Shown one piece after another: positions 46,766 through 61,040 of a stretch of DNA of 64,000 bases. Below the pieces are notes generated by a model, which did not search any database, was not told the origin of the DNA, and saw nothing but the letters and a program-made list of their open reading frames with translations. This DNA comes from Chrysomallon squamiferum (taxonomy: Eukaryota > Mollusca > Gastropoda > Neomphalida > Peltospiridae): NCBI GenBank assembly GCA_012295275.1, contig CM022673.1, forward strand, positions 18,383,810 to 18,447,809, written 5' to 3'. Numbering within the stretch: position 1 is the first letter of the stretch; every line of letters starts with the position of its first letter. Made by a program: the position numbers and the translations under genes.

Positions 46766-47411
46766 TAAAAAAAATAAAAATAAAAATAAAATAAATAAAT
46801 AAATAATAAAAATATCAGGAGAAGATAACTCAAACTTGCCGTTGACTAAAGATTTCTTCACGATTTCTTCATGGAATGACGTGGGTGTACAAACAAACAC
46901 AGCCTCGACACTGAAAAAATGTAAACATTTTTATCTGGAAATAATAGTAATCAATGTTTCTTCACTAGACAAAATTACAATTTATTCATAATGTGAACGC
47001 CCTATTGTAACTAAAATGTATTAGAATATATTAAATAGTGAAGATTCAAGAAAATACAATATATATGTAAATGTGTATGTTTACATATTCTATATTTAAT
47101 TTAATTTTATTATTATTATTTATTTTTAATTATAATTCAAATTTGTCCTGCAGTTTATAATAACTAAAATGTAACCAAAACCTTTTGTCTGAAAACACCG
47201 TGTCCGCTTCTTCCACCGATACCAGTCGGGTTAAGTGTTCCAGTCTGTATTTCTTTAACAATGTAAGAATGTCGGGATGGAACTTTCGGTCATCAACTAT
47301 CCACTTTATCTCAACACGAAAACCTCGTGTAAGGTTATATAAGTGAACTCTTCCAATTCTTCCCATACCAAATATTGCGATTTTAACATAGGTATTTTCC
47401 ACTGTGGCCAT
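43164..47411 (-). CDS. Gfo/Idh/MocA oxidoreductase, inositol 2-dehydrogenase-like, tandem copy 3 (351 aa)
   Basis: Exons: 47182-47411, 46840-46910, 45515-45623, 44940-45064, 44307-44539, 43677-43839, 43164-43288; 1056 bp, open. The start MATVENTYVKIAIFGMGRIG aligns with copy 2; an upstream in-frame Met at 47553-47555 would add 48 mostly basic residues. Rossmann glycines and CEKP are kept. The active-site segment reads HDYCVH instead of HDSCIH, keeping Asp and His but changing the residue beside Asp. The donor of exon 2 is GC, not GT (CG|GCAAGT read on the - strand), a GC-AG intron. Intron 2 contains a fold-back element and a (GA)n tract; intron 5 is almost wholly a 28-bp minisatellite. The C-terminus is VSTQNKLI. 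Closest to copy 2 in sequence, so copies 2 and 3 probably arose by the later duplication. Confidence 0.9.
43889..44290. repeat. 28-bp minisatellite filling intron 5 of oxidoreductase copy 3
   Basis: About 14 imperfect units resembling GTATTATTTATGTGTATTTC plus TGTGCATG. The array starts about 50 bp beyond exon 6 and stops about 17 bp before the exon 5 donor, so almost the whole 467-bp intron is repeat. It creates spurious open frames on the + strand. Confidence 0.85.
45788..45872. repeat. (GA)n microsatellite
   Basis: 85 bp of GA in intron 2 of oxidoreductase copy 3, about 40 bp left of the fold-back element. Confidence 0.97.
45913..46599. mobile_element. Fold-back (long inverted repeat) element, about 690 bp
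   Basis: Left arm 45913-46222 and right arm 46271-46599 are reverse complements with scattered mismatches and small indels, around a 48-bp loop. Both ends carry TGTCAAAT. Landmarks shared in inverse: AACACCTTTTCAGCCATTAA, GGTATACTTGTTGACTGGGA, TCAGTGGTGTGGGAGATA. No open frame encodes a transposase, so it is non-autonomous. It lies in intron 2 of oxidoreductase copy 3, just beyond a (GA)n tract. The flanking AAATTAATAT is also partly mirrored, so the exact ends and target duplication are uncertain. Confidence 0.85.
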
Positions 47412-47907
47412 CTTTAAATTATAAAACAGATCAACAATCTTACCTCGAAACACTCGAGGTAGGATTTGTTTTAGAATTCGGACTCGATTCAGGTACGAAA
47501 CAGCATATCGCCGTGCAAATTGCAGATAAATATAATACAGTTCTCCACAAAACATTAATCACGGGAAAGTTAAGCTAAAAGCCGTAAAGATATAAGTGAT
47601 ATTTACGTTCATTTAATAATAATAACAAAAATAATAAAGTAATAACAATAATAATATCAACAACAACAATAATATAGTAATAACAATAATAAATACAATC
47701 AGTTGAATAACAATAGTAATAATAATAATGATAATTATGTTTTTCCATTTGGAAACTGAAGATAAAATCATTATAAAAAACGCTATGTAATGACCAGATT
47801 GTCATGAATCTGTGATCAACAGTATGTATAGTGTATTTTTCGTCTTCACAGCTTAAATCAGATTATTTCTTTTTCTGTCTTTCTTTTATATATTATTATT
47901 ATTATAA

Positions 47908-47970
<63 letters not shown>

Positions 47971-50900
47971 GTTGTTGTTATTATTATTGGTTTTTTTTTT
48001 TTTATATATATATTTTTTTATTATTTTTTATTATTATTTTTTCTTTTTTTTGTTGTTTTGTTGTTATTTTTCTAATGGAAATTGGGAGTACACCTTAAAT
48101 TCATCAGGAAGAAAATTATAATTTTATTTTCTTATATTACATTTCTCTTCAAAATGTTACTTACATTGTCTGAAATATGTGTTAGATAGAAATCATTTCA
48201 GTATTAAAGTATTCACTGAAAAAAGATACCTATAAATATAATCTGAAAATGTACAGCAGTAATTTTTATATATTGTAAATTATAAATAAATAAGTAAAGT
48301 AAGTAAATAAATAAATATGCTCTCACAACAACAACTCATTTTCATTACAATATTTTTAATATCTGTCTTGTTTTGGTTGAAAGAGCACAGGAATTAGATG
48401 ATTCCTTTCATGATATACATTAATGAGTTATATCTTAAAATAAAATATAAATGTTGAGGTGAATGATTAAATGGCAACATCTGTTTATTCAGCAGTAGGG
48501 TTAAGAAAAAAGGTGAATATAGGTTATGTGAATGCTGCAACCTGTCTAGGTTAAAATTCTAGGAATAACTATCCATGTTATTAAATGATTGGGTATTTTT
48601 TTTTGTTGTGGTTTTGTTGTTATCTAATTTGCTTCTTTATTCATGGTTTTAAATTATCTTAATGATATCAAGCATTTTTATATCAGCCTATTCAGATTTT
48701 GATTTACATTTGCCTTCAGCCACATTAAGCAATTTGTTTTGAACAGGCTGTAAGCATGACAAATAAAATCTCATAATTTGTTTAAATGTGGAGAAAAAAT
48801 AAAAAAACCATAAAAATCGTTTTAAAAAAATCAGTATTAAGTATATAATTTGTAGAAAAAACAATTCAATGTTCAGTTAACTCTAAATATACAAAGAAAA
48901 ATATTTGGTTTGTCATAATTCTAACTGCTGTACAGATACAAAATTTAGTTAGCCTGCTCTCTGAAACAACATAATGAACATTCCAGATTGGCAAGTGCTA
49001 GTTTGGTCAAGTATCAGAAATTAATATAAAATTCATAACTCGGTGTCAAAATAACCTATGAACAACCAATCTGGATTATTTAGCTGAAACAGTTTTAGAG
49101 TATTTGCAATGTAATGTGAGGGGTGTGGATGTTTAAAAATGACCAGTTCTCTACTGTATGTTATCATTTGGTGGCCAACACTTTTGTTTCTTGCTATTTT
49201 CTCTTATTAACTGTTGGAAAGGAACGTTTTAAGAACTAAAACAGAAATAAGGAAAAACTAAATATTTGGTGTAGAAACATTTGCATATTTTATTGGTTAA
49301 GCACTGAAAAAAGATACAATGTTATAAAATCATGTTAAGTACATTCAACTATAAAATACTACAATACACAGACTAGACAGTTTATATTATAGATACCACA
49401 TACTGACAAGACAAATATTATACCTATAATTATATTGCATGATATTAGGATTACATTTGGCACTTCGGCATAATAATAATAATAATAGTTTTCTCAGTAG
49501 TAATGTAAGCAGCATGCATATTCAACTTTGACATGTTACAAATATGTCTTTATACTTTTAAGTTAAAATGACAAAACTATTATTTTGGTCTGCTAATATT
49601 ATAAAGCCAAGGTGAGAACCTCTGTCGAAGAAAGTAAAACAATTTGAGATTTCTGTTATTTGGTATAATCTGAGACCATTTGACTTTTGTTACATAGTAT
49701 TATGAGACAATTTACCTCATTTTTTTTCCTTTTAAATTTAACTGACATGGTCATAACAATTAATTGTATATTAGAATTTAGATCCTTATCACTACCATTT
49801 TTAACATAACCACATACTGAGTACCTTCATAAACACACAATAATCATAATGAACTTCAAAAATGTACTGATGTGATAATTCTGGAAGTATAACAATAAGT
49901 TAAGATTTATCATATGAGCCCAAGTACATCTTTGTTGTTAAAGCCCAGTATTAGATATAACCATTTTTGAATCACTGTACAATTATTCATTACATTGTTA
50001 CAAAGTTGAGATCTTATGATTTTTCACAAATCTTTGGCATGTTAAAACATGGTTTTTCAGGGTTCAGTTATTTGTTTCATTTACAGATTAAATTTTGTTT
50101 TTAATATTATTTAATTATTTTATTATTTTTCTTTTTTTAAAAATTATTTATTAATTTACTAAGCATATTTTGTTTTCTGGTTTAAGAGTTGTACAAGTCT
50201 TTTCTTTACAGTAAAATGAAAGAAAAAAATCACATAAACTTGCCCTTTTTACATCTGAAACTCACATGCAAACATGAAATAGTATAATAGAAGAAATTTT
50301 TTAAATAAACATACAAGTGTAATAAAATAAATAATCTATAACACGTTTAACATGCATCATTAAGACCTGCGAGAATAAAGAAAATCTATGAACAATAACA
50401 TACATTACACAGGATAAGGAAAACTAAATGATTTTATATAAAAGAATAAAGATGTTTTACATAGCTAATAATCACAACCATTCTAATAGTTTCTACTAAT
50501 AAGTTAAGTCTATCTTTTACAATACAAAGAAACAATACAAGCCATACACAGTGAATGAAATAAATGTTTTCTCCACTAGAAGAATGTTAACTATGAAAGC
50601 TAAGTCCAATATAATTTGTTACTTGAACTATCTGGTTAAAGTAACTAATTATATCTCACTTTTTATTCACTTATTAATTACAAATTGTACTTCATTAAAA
50701 AAAAATATAACAAACATTTTTTCTTGTTTTGGGGTTTATTTGTTGCTGTTTTTAGTTTATAGACGGCAGTTTTGTTTTTAGTTTACAGATGGCAGTTTTT
50801 AGTTGGAGATGGGGTTTTTGGTGGGGTTTAACGAATGATGTTGAGCATATTTTCCATGCTCATTGAAATAACAGTAAAAAGTGAAAAATGCAAGATACCA

Positions 50901-53900
50901 CATGATGTGTAACAAAACATGAAAATAAGGATGATTTCACTCTGTATGACAACATGAAACTTGCTTGTCATGGATTGTATGGAGACATTGTTAAAATGTC
51001 AATAGTCTTACAACAGTTATTACAGGATATATTTTTAACATCTGCAAGTTCAGTTAGTTAATTTTAAATAAATTTATGTTTTATTTTGTTTAAATTATTA
51101 TTATTTTTATTTTTAACCATCACATCTAACATTAATACTTCCAATATTCACAGCAATTATAATTACTTTAGAAACTAATATTGGTTTTTATTTTCTTAAT
51201 TTCTTTCCCTTTTTCCCCACAATGCTCCACTGTTGATATTATTCAATTTACATTATAATGTAAAACATCAAACTGACATATACAAGAAAGAACAAATCTA
51301 CTGAATACACTGGCTATAAAAATATAATTAAGATCAGTATTGAAAGCTATAAAACCAGCTGTTGGAAGAAGTGTGATAAAAATTAGTTTCAAACAGTATT
51401 ATACAAGTAAAAATAAAAAAATCATAATTAATAAAAACAACAATTGAAGGCACTAAACTAGACTTGAACAAAATACCAGCAGTCTTTTTTTTTTAAATTT
51501 TAGAAATAATTATATTTAATAAAATGATCCATGCACACCCAGGCATGTTAGTCAGAATTCAATAAAATGCAGCATAGCAACATATATACATACACATTTA
51601 TATATATATATAAAAAAAAATCCTAAAAATAACATTAAATTATATATACATATTAATACAAATAACATTACACTGTATATTTTGTTATTAACACATTCAA
51701 ATAATATTACACTGTATGTATATATTAACACATACAAATGACATTACATTATATATATTAATATATACATATAGCATTACATTATACAAATTACACGTAT
51801 GTGTGAAAAAAGGCTGAAATATATTTTCTCGATCTGTCATGTGAAAATGTTCAGTAAAAATCAAATGATAAATTTTAAGTTCTTCTGTCATTCTGACTTT
51901 CCATCAAAGTGACCAGTGAAACAGTGGCCATAAATATTGCACACAGTAAAATTACATGTAAGCATATACTTGGTTTTTAATATTCTTAATAAAACACTTG
52001 TAATATGTAAACCAATGTTCACAATTAGTGTTATTTTAAAGAATTACAGAAATGTATTATTAATTATTAAATTACAATTATAGTTAACAAAGAAGTTAAG
52101 TTTAAATAATGAAATGTTTTATAAAAAAGTTTGTGATGTTTATACACCACATATTAAAAGATAATGCTAAGGTGGTGAAAACAAAATGTACAAAAATATA
52201 ATTCTTACAACAGATAATTTTAAAATATTAATCTTATGTTTTAAGATGTCTGTATTTTTTATTATTTTTCATTTGAAATGTTGATAGTATTTTAGTGCGT
52301 AGTTAAGATATGTGAAGAGTATAAAAAAATATTACAGTCAAAATATTTATATGATAAAGATTATTAAATGAATATCTGAAAATGGTAGTGTTAGATGATT
52401 TGATTAGTATATTAATATAATATGAAGACAAACACTGACAAAAATGATGCATCATCTTAAAAAATAACTAGTGATAAAAATAAAGGTTCAAATATTAATA
52501 TTTTAAAAGTAAATACTAAAACTAAACCTTGTTTTAATGTTTATAAAATGCTAAATAAAACAATACTAAAACTACAAATGTTTAAATATTAATAATACTA
52601 AACTACAAGTAAATCATGTTGTATAAGTAGTAAAGACATGCTCTGTATACAAAGGCAATGAGTTTAAAAACTGAAAAGTAAGGCACTTTATGCGAGGCAA
52701 GCTACAATCACAGCATATCCTATGGTCCTCTACTTGTGTATAAAAGTACAAAAAAAATATTCATTAAACTACTATCACCTTTTCATGAGACAGTTTTCAA
52801 ATTAAAATCAAATCTCATTAAAAAAAATAATAGTAAAAATAAAAGTTAATTATTAAAATAAAAACAAAATTTAAAAAAATTTCTAATGACTAATATATTT
52901 ATAAATTTATTTAAAATTATAAATAAAAACATTTTTATTTTATTTTAATTTTTTTGAAATCAGGTCTAAAACAGATATTTTCCATACAATTTTAAGTATT
53001 GTTAGTGAAAATAGCAACAAGATAAACAAATATACTAAACTTGTATTAGAAAAAACCCCAGCAGATGAGCTATGCAATTTTATTTTGTATCTTATTATGA
53101 TCTCTAACATTTTTTTCTATAAAATCGTTTTCTACAAATTTCAAATCATTTTCAGTGTAAAACATACAGATTAATAATACTAATCAAACAATGATAAAAA
53201 CGTGACCTAGAGGGAGTTCTTTGTATTGCACATGAATATTTAGATGCATAGTTAATTCTGTTTGGCATCAGCAGTTACCCTCTGTGTGTAAAAACAAATA
53301 TTATTCTAAAATTTTAAAATTTAAAAAATATAGAAATGTTTGAAGATTACTTATCTTCTATCTGTGACCAGAAAAACCTGCAGAATAATTATTAACTATA
53401 AAATATAAAAACATTTAAGTACAAAGACCACCAGACTGAAGACACAAACATTTCAATGAATGACAAAAAATCCTGCATGAAGTGGACACCTGTAGAAACA
53501 GGACCAATATGTTATCTTGTCTATAGCAAACTGATTGTCATAACAATTCATTATGTTAACTTGTAAACAAAAACTTATAAACTCAGTTATAAACTAGCTG
53601 AAATTACTAAATAAACCAATTCTTCATTTCAAAAAAAAAAGAAGAAAAGAAAGGTTTTCTTCCAAAATATTTTTCAGTAATCAGTTAAAACAAATTCATA
53701 CTGAAAAATACATGTATTTTAGTTATGTATCTTCTGTAAACATTAAGAATAATTTATAAAGAAATCATTCAACTAAATAAAATCCATATTCAGAAATGTT
53801 GGATTTCTTCTAAATGTGAATACAATTAGATTTGATATTTCAAAATTCTAATGTTTTATATTTTATGGATTTCTTACAAATTTTGGTCCATAAAATCATA

Positions 53901-54505
53901 TAAAATTTTGTTATTAATACTTTGTAAATTATAGGTAATGGATTTCTTCCAGACTAATTCTGTGTTAAGAATAACAACTTTGTAACTCTGGAATTCTGTA
54001 CTAAATTAAATCAGCAAGCACCATAATTCTTCCAAAAGTAAAAAAAATAAGAAATGTTAATTGCAAATTTCAAAATGAAATCTTTACCATTTTGCAAGTA
54101 AATAAATTCTTCAAAACCTTCATTCCATGTTACAAAAATTTCTTGATAAACATGATCCACAGAGTAGGATGAGAAATCCTAAGAATTAGAAGACACTGAT
54201 TGTTGAAAATGTCTTGATCTGGATACAAGATCCACTGGTTTTGTGATAAAACATTCACTGAATTTGTATGTTGTAATATAGCATTACAGTGAAAAGTAAA
54301 CTGTGAAACCACTGGCATTTTTTATTCATTGAAAACCTGTTTTCTGAAATATATTATGAAAAACGGAAAGAGATACCAATGATTTCTTTGAAATATTAAC
54401 AAACATTCTGTTAAAGAAACCACTGGTTTGTCTACACTGAAGAGCTGTTACTGGAAGACAGGTTTATACAAGATATGAAGTACTGAGGTGTAATGACTGG
54501 ACTGT
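47412..54505. other. Spacer between integrin beta 3' end and oxidoreductase copy 3
   Basis: 7.1 kb. From about 48200 to 54500 it is AT-rich, unique-looking sequence almost free of the microsatellites common elsewhere; no exon-like frames were found. It may include alternative long integrin 3' UTRs as well as the copy 3 promoter. Confidence 0.5.
47895..47990. repeat. (ATT)n microsatellite
   Basis: ATT units with a short GTT patch, about 500 bp upstream of the start of copy 3. It is the last large microsatellite before a 6-kb microsatellite-poor stretch. Confidence 0.95.
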
Positions 54506-57500
54506 TCAACCCCGATGACCTCCATATGTCGGGTTTGTGAAAGTTGATGTGGCTTGTTTGTAAATTGGATTCTCACCCTGTAATAACAAACAACCAGGTG
54601 TTAACACTGTAATCATCTACACTCACTAAGGTACTGCTTTAAAGTTCTCATCAAAATAGAGATAATTAGATCTGACTATTATTTTGAAAAAACATTTTTA
54701 ACTTGGTGTTGCGCAGAGATTTCAAGATTACAACAATACAACCAAATCAAGACTTTTTGTCCAATCCAATTAATATTTTTTAAGATGTGTTTACATAACA
54801 AATATTTAACTCATCTATACTCACAGTTAAGTGAAAAGGGCTGTAAACCCAATAGGCATTAAATACACACATACTTAATAACTTTTCTTTTGAAGAAATA
54901 AAATATAACTTACAAGACTTAATTAAGTATAATCATGCTGTTATTTCCAAAATTTACTACCGAAAAATAAAAAATTTTTATTTACCATTTCCCAAGTTGC
55001 ATTCTGTCTTTCCTTCTCAAACTTGGCAAACTCTCTCCTGTCATGGATCATTGTCAACATTTTCCAGATGAGGAGGAGAGCTAGACCCACTGCAACAATC
55101 CCACCCACCACTCCACCCACTATTGCCAGAATGTTCACAGACTCAGGACACACTGATAGTTATAAAATAATCAACAAAATTAATAAAAAGACTGTGTTAA
55201 TGATCAATTTTATACTGAACAAAAAACAAATCACATGTTAAAGTTTCAAAACAAAATCAAAATGATTTGTGGACTGCAGAATAGAATATTTAGTTAAATT
55301 ATTGCATTTTGTAAAATAAATATCCAATTAATTATATATTTAAATACAGAACCAAACAACTATATTTGTTAAATGGAATAGTGAAGTTTTCTGTGGTTTA
55401 CATAAAACATTAGTATAGAACTTAATGGAATTTCTTTTTTTTATAAATAAAATATTAAAAACTATCAGCTTACAAATACATAATGAAAATATAGTTATAA
55501 CTATAAATATTAAAAGCAGATCTAAAAATGGTCTAAAGTATTTTTGTATACTGTAATCAAAGTGATGGAATACTTCTATTTAATTGTGTTATAGTTTACC
55601 TTTTGTTCTCTGCACAACAATGTGAATTGCTTTGTTTTCATCATACTCGTATGTGAAATAAAACAAACACTCATCATCATCTTTGAAACGACACATCTTA
55701 ACTCCATCAGACTCTGAAACCACAACTACTAATGTAAACACAATACAGAACAATGTGCAGTGTAAAAGAGAAAGAAGAAAAAAGTTTACTTCTGCATACA
55801 GAAATAACAAATGCACACATTTAACATCCTTAAACTTTCCTATGTTTCATTATTAAAAAATGATTTATTTTTGGTACTGGAATGTTTTCATTCATAAACA
55901 CAATGACATTTATCACAACAATTTTTGTTTCAAGGAAATGCCAATTTAGACTGAATATTTTACTAAAATTCAAATCAAATATGAATTTCATTTCTGAATT
56001 GACATAAGACAGGTTCGTAAGTACATCCAATGAGTAGATAGAATTTCACAAGAAATATTATCATTTACAAACTCAAAATATGAAACAAATTTAAAACTGC
56101 TCAAACTACTGTGGATAAATTTAACATTATAATACAATGCATAAATAACATACTCCAAACTGTAACTAGTAAAAAATATGTCTTTTAATTATCTCTTTAA
56201 TCTATGTGTATCCTGAAACACTGCATTTTTTTTTGATAATTCTAGAAAAATTATATTTTTGAAAAAAACCTACTGTTAACAATTTTAAACACTACCTTTT
56301 ACTTCATCTTTGACGACGATGTTGTGACAGTCACGCTGACACTGTTCTCTTGTGAGAGGTCCTGTCTCAAAGGCAAAACACTGAACACACTCCTTGTTTT
56401 CAGCACATTTACCTGGACATGTCTGTGTAAACATAAAACATTTTTTATTATAGTTGTAATGAAGTCTGTGAAAAAATAAAACTGTTTTACATTTTAGTTA
56501 TAATAAAGTCTGGATAAAAATGAAACTGTATTACATACTTGTAACAAAGTCTGTAAAAATAAAACTGTATTATATTTTAGTTATAATAAAGTCTGTTTAA
56601 AAATAAAACTGTATTATATTATAGTTCTAATCAAAACACTGAACACACTCCTTGTTCTCAGCCCATTTACATGTCTCTGTAAAATGACAAAAACTTTTTA
56701 ACAGTTTTTTTTTATGTGATATGCTAAGTAGAAAAAAAAGAAATAAACATAAAATCATCAAAAATCTCCATAGATTTCACTGAATCTCAAATAAATAATC
56801 ACTTATTTAGGCTTTTTGTTCACACCATTACCAGTAAACTTAAACAAAAGACAACAACAATAATGGAATAATATTTACACCGACAACTCCATGCTTTAAT
56901 AATTACAATAAAATGATATATAAAAAAAGATTCCAAACTTACTGGACATTCTTCACATGTAGGTCCTCGGTACAGAGTGTTTTTATCACACACACAGCTT
57001 CCACAAATACACGTACCAAAACCATTACACTCTTTCTGTAAACGAACAATCACCTCATTTAATAAACAAATAAATAAATAATAAACAAATAAATAAATAA
57101 TAAACAAACAAACAAACAAACAAACAATACAATAAAGTTAAATACTGTCAACAAAACTTTTCAATTTCTGCATTCTCCATAAAGCCTTTTTTAACAGGTT
57201 TCTGACACAAAACAATATTTTTAATGTACCAGCAATAAATCACCTTAAGTAAAAAAGTAATAATTACAAAACTGAAAAATTGTGCTATTTATAAAGTCAG
57301 GGAAAAAAAACTTAGAAGAAATTGTAACCACTGTATTATAATTAACCTCATAAACTATTAAATTTCTCAAACAAAATTATGACTGATAATAAATTATAAA
57401 AGAAAAATTAAACTGACCCCATTAGCAGAAATACAGTCTGTGTTGTCTTGTTTACACTCACAGGAAGTTCCATTATATGGAGGTTTACAATGACACACTC

Positions 57501-60500
57501 CACACTTACATATTCCTCTCTCCGGTCCTGAATAAAATTTTTTTTTACAGTTCTTACATTTTTCTTTTAAATGTTCCAAGTGTCTATCTAAGCATGTTTT
57601 TTTATCAACTGCTTACACATACACACACACATACACATTTTGTATGTCTGGGTTATTATGTGTGTTTAGGTGTGCTTATGTATTTTGTTTGAAAATTTCA
57701 TGAACTGTATGTGCATGTACATGAATATATCAGTAGATTTGTGTTTTGAAATGTATATATTTATAACTCTATTTGTTCATGTATGCTGTCAAGATCACAT
57801 AATTAATATTTCTGTAAGCAATCATTATAAAAGCAGACAAATTGAAATGTTACATGTGTTACATTTGAAATGCTTACTTCAACAACATAATTAATATTTC
57901 TGTAAGAAATCATAATAATGCAGTTAAACTGAAATGTTACAGATGTTACATTTGAAATGCTTACCTCCACACAGTTGGTGGTCGTAGTAGTCACATGAGT
58001 AGTCATCACACTCGCAGAATGGGCCACTGTACTTGAACGCTGAATCTGAACTTCTCTGATAACACTCACAGATGCCACAAACACACTGTCCTTTACCTGA
58101 ACATGGTACTGTTGAGTTTGGCCTGGTTTGTAAAACATATATTATTATTTTATTGTTGTTGTTGTTGCTATTTTTGTTGTTGTTATTACTGTCATTATTA
58201 TTATTAAACTGGAGAGACAGCTATAAACACTGAATAATAACAATTTGTTTCTTTAGAAGCCGAGTAAAAATGATCTCTTTTGTCTAAGAGAAACTTGAAG
58301 AAGAAAATATTTATAAAACAAAAGATGAAAAGAATATTTACTTAATACACTTGGCATCAGATTCTTCACTGGAGACCACAGTGTCATCACATTCACAAAA
58401 CTTTCCATATCTGCCATGATTGCAGGTACATTTTCCACATTCATATGTACCATTACCATTAGAACATAGTGGACTGTTTGGAATCTAATAAACAAAACAT
58501 CACAGAAATCACAAATACTTAAACTAAGTCTCATCTCTGTAACACTGATAATAACAATTACAGGGGATGATTACATAACTATTTTAATTATAATTAACTC
58601 AAAAAACTTATAAAATAATAATAATTAAAAGCAAATAATAATAATAAAAAAAAAAAAAAAAAAATAAAAAAGATTTGAATAACAAATCTAGAGGTACATT
58701 TTACTTTAAATGACTAGACTAGAGGCTAGAGTGTAGATTGTTTAAACATTGTGTGTGAAATGTGACTCACCTCCTGGCCCTTTGTTTCACATTCACACTC
58801 ACAGATCAGTTCCAGATTGATAAGTAATTTCTCTGCCAGACCCACAGGGTAGATTTCCAGCTGTCTGTTCCACCTGAGTCTGTCCCTGGGACAGTCTGTC
58901 ACTGTGATCTCAGCAGTAAATGTCACCTGAAACATTATTTTATATTTACAATATTTACATTACTTTCATTTCAAATATTATTTTACATTCACAATATTTA
59001 CATTACTTTCATTTCAAACACCATTTTGCATTTACAATAGTTACATTACTTTCATTTCAAACATTTTACATTTTACAATATTTATTACAAGTTCTTTAGG
59101 AAACATGAACTTTCATTTAAAACTCTTTATAATGATTATATCTAAAAAGATTTCACATTACACAATTTTACATTCAGTTAGTACAACAATTTCAAAATTG
59201 TTGCTGTAATTTTTTCTTTTTATTTTAAGATTATACTTTAACAGACTGATATTAACTATACAAATAAATCAAACATCATTTAGCATAATATAACATGTTT
59301 GTTATTACTACTGAGTAACTTTAATTAAATAACATTATTTTTCATTTCTTGCAGTTATACTTACATTAGTTCCTATCTTCAAACCTTCACATTCATTTGT
59401 TTCTTTAATTTTATTTCTGTAACAAGAGAACACTATGATACAAAACAGAAATGAAAGCTAATTTATTTACATTGTTTATTTACATAATCTATGGTGGTTA
59501 TCTGCAATACTGTGAGAATAATATAGCAAGTAAAATTAGTGTTTTTATTTTTTATTATCATCACTAAAATACATACCCAAGACATTTTGAGAAAAAGTTT
59601 ACAGTGATGTTTTCTGCATTCTGGGTATTCAAAGTAACTTTTGAGGTAATTTTCTGAAAATAGAACAAAATGTACATAAAGTTTAGTCAATCAAATAAAT
59701 AAATATAAAATGAATTTTCAATCAGACTCATTATCTAAACAAAACAAAATAACTTTTTTGTATTTTTATATTTAAATTTATATTAATTAGATATGAACAA
59801 ATCACAGGACTGAACAGAATCACCTTTTAATTATTTTTTATATTTTTATATTTAAAATATATTAATCAGACATGAACAGATTAATTAACTGAACAGACTT
59901 ACCTCATAATTATTTTCTTAAATTTTTTTATTCAAAACATATTAATTAGACATAAATGGAATTACCTTGTAATTGTTTCTGATTAGTGCGACAATATTAG
60001 CCGAGTCATCAGCAAGTTCTCCAGCAATGGAGCCCTCAATGTACTTAGAGAGTTTTTCATAGACAGCTTTCTGATCCTTGGTGACAGCAAAAATAACATT
60101 GACCTTTTTCTGACTTATCATAGCAGCTATCTGACTAACTGATGGATAATCCTGTAACCACAACAATGTTTAACATTAAACATCAGCCATATATCAAATA
60201 CATAATTATTATTATTTTTTTTTTTAAACTAAAATCCCTCTTGGTAATAAGCAGCATGTGATCTTTTATAAACATTTTTTCAGGACAATAAAACAGATGC
60301 CACAGCTTTTGATAAATGTGCTGGATGGATTTGAAGCAGCCAGACAGTCTCTGTAATACGTGTTTGTAACAAATTGTAGTGTATCTATTATATGGTGCTA
60401 ACTTATGTTTATACAGCAGCAAGTAATCTTTACAAGTACTATATCTGATATAATACTCAAAATAAATACTAAGCAAGTAAGAATGATGACAGGAAGAAAA

Positions 60501-61008
60501 TGGGAATGATGCAAAAAAGATATATTGTAACTATCCTGTACTTATGAAACCAGTAAAATGAAAAAAAAGCCTGCCATTTTATTCATCAGTGAGAGTTAGA
60601 ATGCCAAAAGAGATATAGGATGCTTTGATTTATTACAAATAGGAGTTCATGTGTAAAAATTCATTAACGTACCTGGTTGGAGCTTTCCGTGTACATTCCA
60701 TGACTATTCATGTGACAGTGTCCATCATTTGGTTTAATAATACCACCAAGCTGAACACAAAATGAAAATGCTTTTTAAAACATTATTATTTTCATATAAA
60801 TCAATTACATTTCTCTAGAATCCACCACAGAATACAAATTAACCAAACTGATTATTTAACATTACTATGTTTGTGTATGTGTTATTACTTATATACACAT
60901 TTAATCTCTCACAATTTGACAGATTTTCACTGCATGGACAAAGAGTGCTGATAAACAACAAGAAAACTTTCACAGTGAAACTATACTGTGCTGAAGACAG
61001 AAAAAAAA

Positions 61009-61040
<32 letters not shown>

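Noticed and set aside
57803-58138. 111-codon - strand frame
   Set aside because: Shifted frame across the integrin EGF exon 57965-58122 and its duplicated intron border; the correct frame gives the cysteine-rich EGF pattern.
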